Source: Callorhinus ursinus
Taxonomy: Eukaryota > Chordata > Mammalia > Carnivora > Otariidae
DNA: 64,000 nt
NCBI RefSeq assembly: GCF_003265705.1
Contig: NW_020313168.1
Location: 3,314,178 to 3,378,177 of the forward strand
Direction of reading: 5' to 3'
Below are positions 59,501 through 64,000 of this stretch, piece after piece. A program made the position numbers and the translations under genes. The notes under the pieces are model-generated. The model was not told the DNA's origin, made no database searches, and saw only the letters and a program-made list of their open reading frames with translations. The first letter of the stretch is position 1; each line of letters opens with the position of its first letter.

Positions 59501-62500
59501 GGTTGGCGGGGCCAGGTGTCCGGGGAAAGCCCCGCCCCCGCCGCCCCGGTGTCCACCTTGGGGCACCTGCAAAGGCGCGGCGTGGCCAGACAGTGAGGCC
59601 GGAGGGGCAGGTGGGGCTGGATGCTCCCAGGGACGTCTGGGTGCTGAGCCAGCGCTGATGCTACGCATTCCTTGTGACATCTCCCAGGCTGTTGGACCGC
59701 ACCCCGTTTCGACGTGCGGTTCTGTGGGGAGGGGCGTGGCCTGGAGACCCAGGGGGTCCGAGCGGGCCTGCAGTCCATGTGAGCCCGCTTCTCTTCCTCA
59801 ATCCCTGTCTGCCCCGTTCCCTGCCCTCCTGCTGGGGAGGTCACCTACCCTGCTCGTGGAGCAAATGCAGGCCCATTGGGGAGGTTCAAAACCATCCTTA
59901 CTATGCCCCCCAAAGCCCCCTGAGGTGCTGTTAGGGATCCCACGGTAATGGGGGGCAGGGCCCTGAGAATGTGCTCCTTTTGTTACAGCTTTTATAGGGC
60001 AAAGCTGCAGCTGTTAACTGCTGGGTGTGTCTGGGTGTAGATGGGGGCTGTGGGGCACCCCCTGGCTTTCCCCAAGTCTGGCCCCGAGGGCTAGTGTGTG
60101 GGTGGGATGGGGGCGCCCCAGGGCTGCCCTCAGCCAGACTTTGGACCAGCTCATCAAAACTGAGAGGGGCCTCAGCCAGGTCGACCAGCCATACAGTGTC
60201 ACCTGTCCACCCAAAAGGGATAAGAAACTCCCAGACGGCAGCCGCAGGATGTTGTTACAGGTATTAGGGGGGATGTTGGTCGCTCTGTGATCGGAGGGTG
60301 TAAATGTCCAGATTCAGGGTGCCCCCTTCTCTGGAGAGCATAGACGAAAGCGGGGAACCCTGCCCCTGTCCCCAAGCCCCCCAGCGGAGTGGAGCCCACC
60401 TGGAGTAAGGGGCAGCTGGGTTTCCTCTGAAGGGGTTGGCATGTAATTCCGCGTGGAGACGAGGAAGTGGACCGAGGGACCCACGCAGGGCGTGTGCAGC
60501 CCGGGCAATGCAGTGGCTCCGTTTCCACCTAAGAGATGCCCTTCCTCACGCTCCCCCCCATGATGGCACACCGCTGCGTGCCGAGGGCTTGGCTCAGCTG
60601 CATTCCGGTCACCGTGCAGGGTGACCCCCTCTCGACTGGGGACAGGACAGGAGGGTCTTTGGCAGATGTACTGGCAAGCTGAGGGCCCCATCCCTCCCTC
60701 CTCCTACATGAGTGGCACTGGGAACATGCCCCTAGCGGAGGGACCCCAGGGCTGAGAGCAGAACGGAAGAGCAGAGCAGTGCCATCCCTGCGGGCAGCGG
60801 TCTCCCTGGGCGACCCTCCCGGGTTCTCGCTGGTGGCTGCAGTCCATGGGCTGGGCTGAGAGGGCACGTGGCCTCTGCTGACATTGAGCCAGCCCTGCCA
60901 CTCTGAGTCAGTGCACTGGTGAGGCTCAGATGATCCGGGGCTGGATTTTGACCTTGGGGTACTTAGACGAGTGTTTTTTTCCGAACCCCCGAGATTCCCA
61001 CGTCTCTCCTGGGCAAATGCGTGATTTTTCCCGAAGCCAGAAGCTCAGCCTCAGCTGGTACGGGGGCCTAGGGACTTAGCGTGAGCTGAGTGCATTGAAA
61101 CAAGGCCATGAAGGTCTCAAAGTCATGTTTTAATATCCACAGCTTTACCTGGCTCTGGAATTGGGAGCCGGTGCCCAGTTGGGAAGCGGTGCCCCATTGG
61201 GAAGTGTCCTATTAAGATATATTCGTATACGTAGCAGATGGGATTCCTCCGGAGAGCAGCCAGGCTCACGGCAAAATAGTAAAGACAAGTCAGTGGGTGT
61301 GAAATAAATGAACTCCTTAGAGGCAGTTCTCTTTCTGGGTCTGGCTCCCCACAGATTGTGGGGATGGCTTGCCATTCTCCGTTGCTTCCCCAGGAATGTC
61401 CACGGACACAGTAGGACTCACAAGATGTCGGTGGGGTGCAGGCGGGATGATTTGAATCTCTGCCTGGGCTGGTCAAGCGTGCCGCCCCGGTCCCAGGCCA
61501 GCCCAGGCCGGGCCAGGCCATGTTGCGTACTGAAGACACCCTAGGTTTCCCGAAAGCTCCCTGCTCTTCTCACCCCACCCCACCCCCTGCCCCGGGCAGC
61601 AGTGGGACAGTCTGGCCTCCCTGGGTCTTCCCTGGGTGGGCGTCCTCTCTCATAGTCTGAACATAGCTTGTGTTCCTTGGATCATCGTCCCCGACCTTGA
61701 CTCTCCACCCACCCAGCTCTTTTCCATCCCAAATCTGGCTGGGTGTACTGGGGATTGTTTTTGCAGGCTGCTAGCAGGGGGAAGTGACATCATGTGGTGT
61801 CCGCGGCCCAAGGGGTGGGGGCAGGGGCTCTGCGGTTGCGTGTGCTTTGAATTAAGTTGACGGTTGTGCATCCCAGTAGCCAACATCTGGCGGCGAATCC
61901 ATCAGCCAGTGTATCAGCCTTGATCTCAAACCCAGATGTTGTGTTAACGGCAGAAGGGAAAGAAGAAAAAACAAAATCTGCGCAGCTCAGGGAGAGGCCA
62001 TCCTTTTTGAGCATAAAGCAGTTAAAACGAGGATCTTTATAAAGCCTCTTGCTCCCGCTGCTGCCTCTGGTTCCTACAGCCAAGGGCAGGCCCGTGGAGC
62101 AGAGCTGCTCACTGCCCGGGGGGCGGGGGTGGACAGGATGTGGGTTGGTCGCCCACCCCAGGGCCAGACACCCGGCCCAGCACACAGTAGGTGTTCAGCA
62201 AACATATGTCCATGCCTGGATTGTAATTTCCTCTCAGACTCTTTGGGTCTCTTTGTTTTTCCCCAGTCCTGGCCTTTAAATGGCCTGGGACTGAGCGGGG
62301 CCCATCCTTTACTTAGAGTGGCCTCCACCCCAGAGCTTTGGTGATGCCTGTCTCCTGGGGTGTTGGAAATGCCTTTCTGGAGAGCTCTTGGCCTCCTCCC
62401 TGTCTGCCGCTTGGGTTGGAAACAGTGTGCTTCTCTGTTCCCCTGTCCATTGTTTGACTTCTTGCCTGAGTTGGATGCTCCTTGAAGGCTATCTCTGTTT

Positions 62501-63254
62501 TTCGAAGACCCTCCCTGTCCTTGCCCCTTTCTCCCGTGGGCAGCAGAAGGAGGCCCACGCTTTTAGGATCACTTGAAAGGCAATTCAACCCCGAGCTCCA
62601 AGTCTGGCTGCTAAGAAATCCCCACCCTGGCCTCATGCTGGGGGCAGAAGGTTGAGGGTCAGAATGTCTGCAGCCAGAGCTGGCTGAGGTCCACCGAGAG
62701 GCCGCCCCAGCCCTCCGTCCCTGTGGGGCCCCTCTGCCTGTTTCCCCCAGAGCTCCTGCCCTCAGCTTGCCTACGGGATCCTCCGGCTTTGTTAAATTTA
62801 TTTGCTAAAGTTTTCTGCTTGTGCCCTTCCCCGCCTAGAGTGCTGAGCCCACACAGCCCCTGCTGCCCTGAGCGGGTCCAGGGCATCTCCGTGGACAGAT
62901 GAAGGCCCAGCATCTCTCCTTCATGTCCGGACGGTGTTGATGCTTTCGGAAGATTGCCATAAAGCTGCTCTTTCTTTGCCTCTCTTGATTCCCCTTCTTT
63001 CCTTCACATTATACCTCATTTTGCAGAGTGGGGAGGAGGTTCTCACCCCGAATTCAGAGACCCCGAAGAATTGTGAGTTCTTGTTTTGCATGGACAAGCC
63101 CAGCTGGGGTTCCTCCTGGCCCCTGCCCTCCACTTCCCTGCAAGCCGCGGGCAGCCTAGGAGCCAGTTCACATTCTAGTCCCAACCCGCAAGCCTGCCCT
63201 GGACCCTGGATGCAGCCAGTCCCTTTCCGATAATTTAAAAAAGGAAAGTGTGCC

Positions 63255-63400
63255 TTTCCGTCGCCTTGAGCTAGACGTGCATTGTGTGCCAGGCCCCGCG
63301 TCCCCTACTCCTCACGGCAGCCCGGAGGAGTGCAGGGGCTGGTGCGGGTAGCTCTGCGAGGTCAGGGAATGTCCTTGGCACTACATGGTGGGGAGGGGGC
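63255..63400 (+). repeat. MIR-like fragment
   Basis: The block gtgcattgtgtgccaggccc, followed by ctactcctcacggcagcccg, follows MIR. Confidence 0.5.
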
Positions 63401-64000
63401 TAGAGCAGGGACTAGCCCAGTGCTGCCCCTCCTGAATACGGATTCGGACTGCCTAGGAGCCTTAGGGGCTTTTCTAGGACAAAAATGCATGGAACAGAAT
63501 GGAACCTGTTCACCGAGAGGAGTGTTGACCGGTTTTCTCCTTGCTACCGGGCTGTTTATTGAGGACCTGTTTTGGGTTAAGCATTGTGTTGGGGTAGCGG
63601 GCCTCTGAAAAGCAGTTTGGAAAAGCATGCAGGATTGGGTGTATCCTAGGGAAATCCAGCAGCAGCGCTCCTCCCACAACTGTTGTCTCCCTTGGGCGTT
63701 CCTGGTTCCTTTGATACCACCAAGCCAGCGACCTTGCTGACACCCAGTGACGCCTGGGGCGTTAATCTGGGACGTTCCGGGATTTGCATCAACACTTCCC
63801 CATGTGGGGGCGCGATAGGGCATAGATGAGGCAGGTAGTGAGAGAGACCGCAGACGGACTCAGCTGGGCTGCCCGGATGCCTGAAGGACAGCCCAGTTCC
63901 ATCTGGCAAGGACCTAGCGGGCACTGACTGTGGTCAGAACGTAGCCTCCGCCGGGTAGACGCCCCCTGAGCACACAGGCGTACAGGTGTTTACAACGGGA

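Larger units (their letters stand above)
35991..64000 (+). other. TIMP2: TIMP2 intron 1 (continues beyond the window)
   Basis: The intron opens with GTAAGG. No segment resembling TIMP2 exon 2 (the VIRAKAVSEKEVDSGND-type sequence) was found on the plus strand to the end of the window, so the intron is over 28 kb; it is also very long in human. It hosts a broken CEP295NL on the same strand, six or so can-SINE and MER copies and long unique stretches. Unlisted parts (36120-37879, 38291-39936, 39970-42689, 42900-44009, 44052-45249, 45881-47714, 47841-48109, 48291-48919, 49370-50244, 55507-56277, 56506-63254) show nothing I can name. Confidence 0.85.

Noticed and set aside
36000..64000. Search for TIMP2 exon 2
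   Set aside because: No plus-strand segment resembling the exon 2 protein was found, so intron 1 is taken to continue past the window.
1..64000. tRNA genes, CRISPR arrays, phage or integrated-element systems
   Set aside because: The only tRNA-like sequences are heads of can-SINEs; the gene structure and repeats are mammalian and show no bacterial features.

Overview
The window is nuclear DNA from a placental carnivore, most likely an arctoid (the bear, seal and mustelid side of the dog-like carnivores). The evidence is several copies of the tRNA-derived can-SINE with the arctoid-style body and CT-rich, AAATAAA tail. They look different from the dog SINEC_Cf and cat SINEC_Fc types. The order LGALS3BP then TIMP2 on one strand, with a CEP295NL-related sequence inside TIMP2 intron 1, matches human 17q25.3 as I know it. 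I cannot fix the species.

Layout. Bases 1-856 are intron of LGALS3BP. Four coding exons of LGALS3BP (857-1048, 1547-1678, 2808-3066, 4834-5866) give the SRCR, BTB, BACK and C-terminal parts of the secreted galectin-3-binding glycoprotein; the signal-peptide exon lies upstream of the window. A short 3' UTR follows to about 6.2 kb. From there to about 34.8 kb I see no protein-coding gene, only can-SINEs, old LINE, MIR and DNA-transposon copies, homopolymer G/C tracts and one CpG-rich element with a good 5' splice site near 30.67 kb. A CpG island (about 34.84-36.12 kb) carries the TIMP2 promoter and first exon. A run of 400 N (35407-35806) hides most of the TIMP2 leader. TIMP2 coding exon 1 is 35861-35990. 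The rest, to 64000, is TIMP2 intron 1; exon 2 is not in the window.

Inside that intron, at 53922-55506 on the same strand, lies a broken copy of CEP295NL (DDC8), the intronless relative of the CEP295 N-terminus. It has at least two early in-frame stops and several frame changes. Other notable points are a 32-residue in-frame deletion in LGALS3BP relative to human, and two different can-SINEs inserted in series at one site with three copies of the target sequence (48920-49369). I found no novel multigene system; the window is an ordinary mammalian locus with lineage-specific wear.
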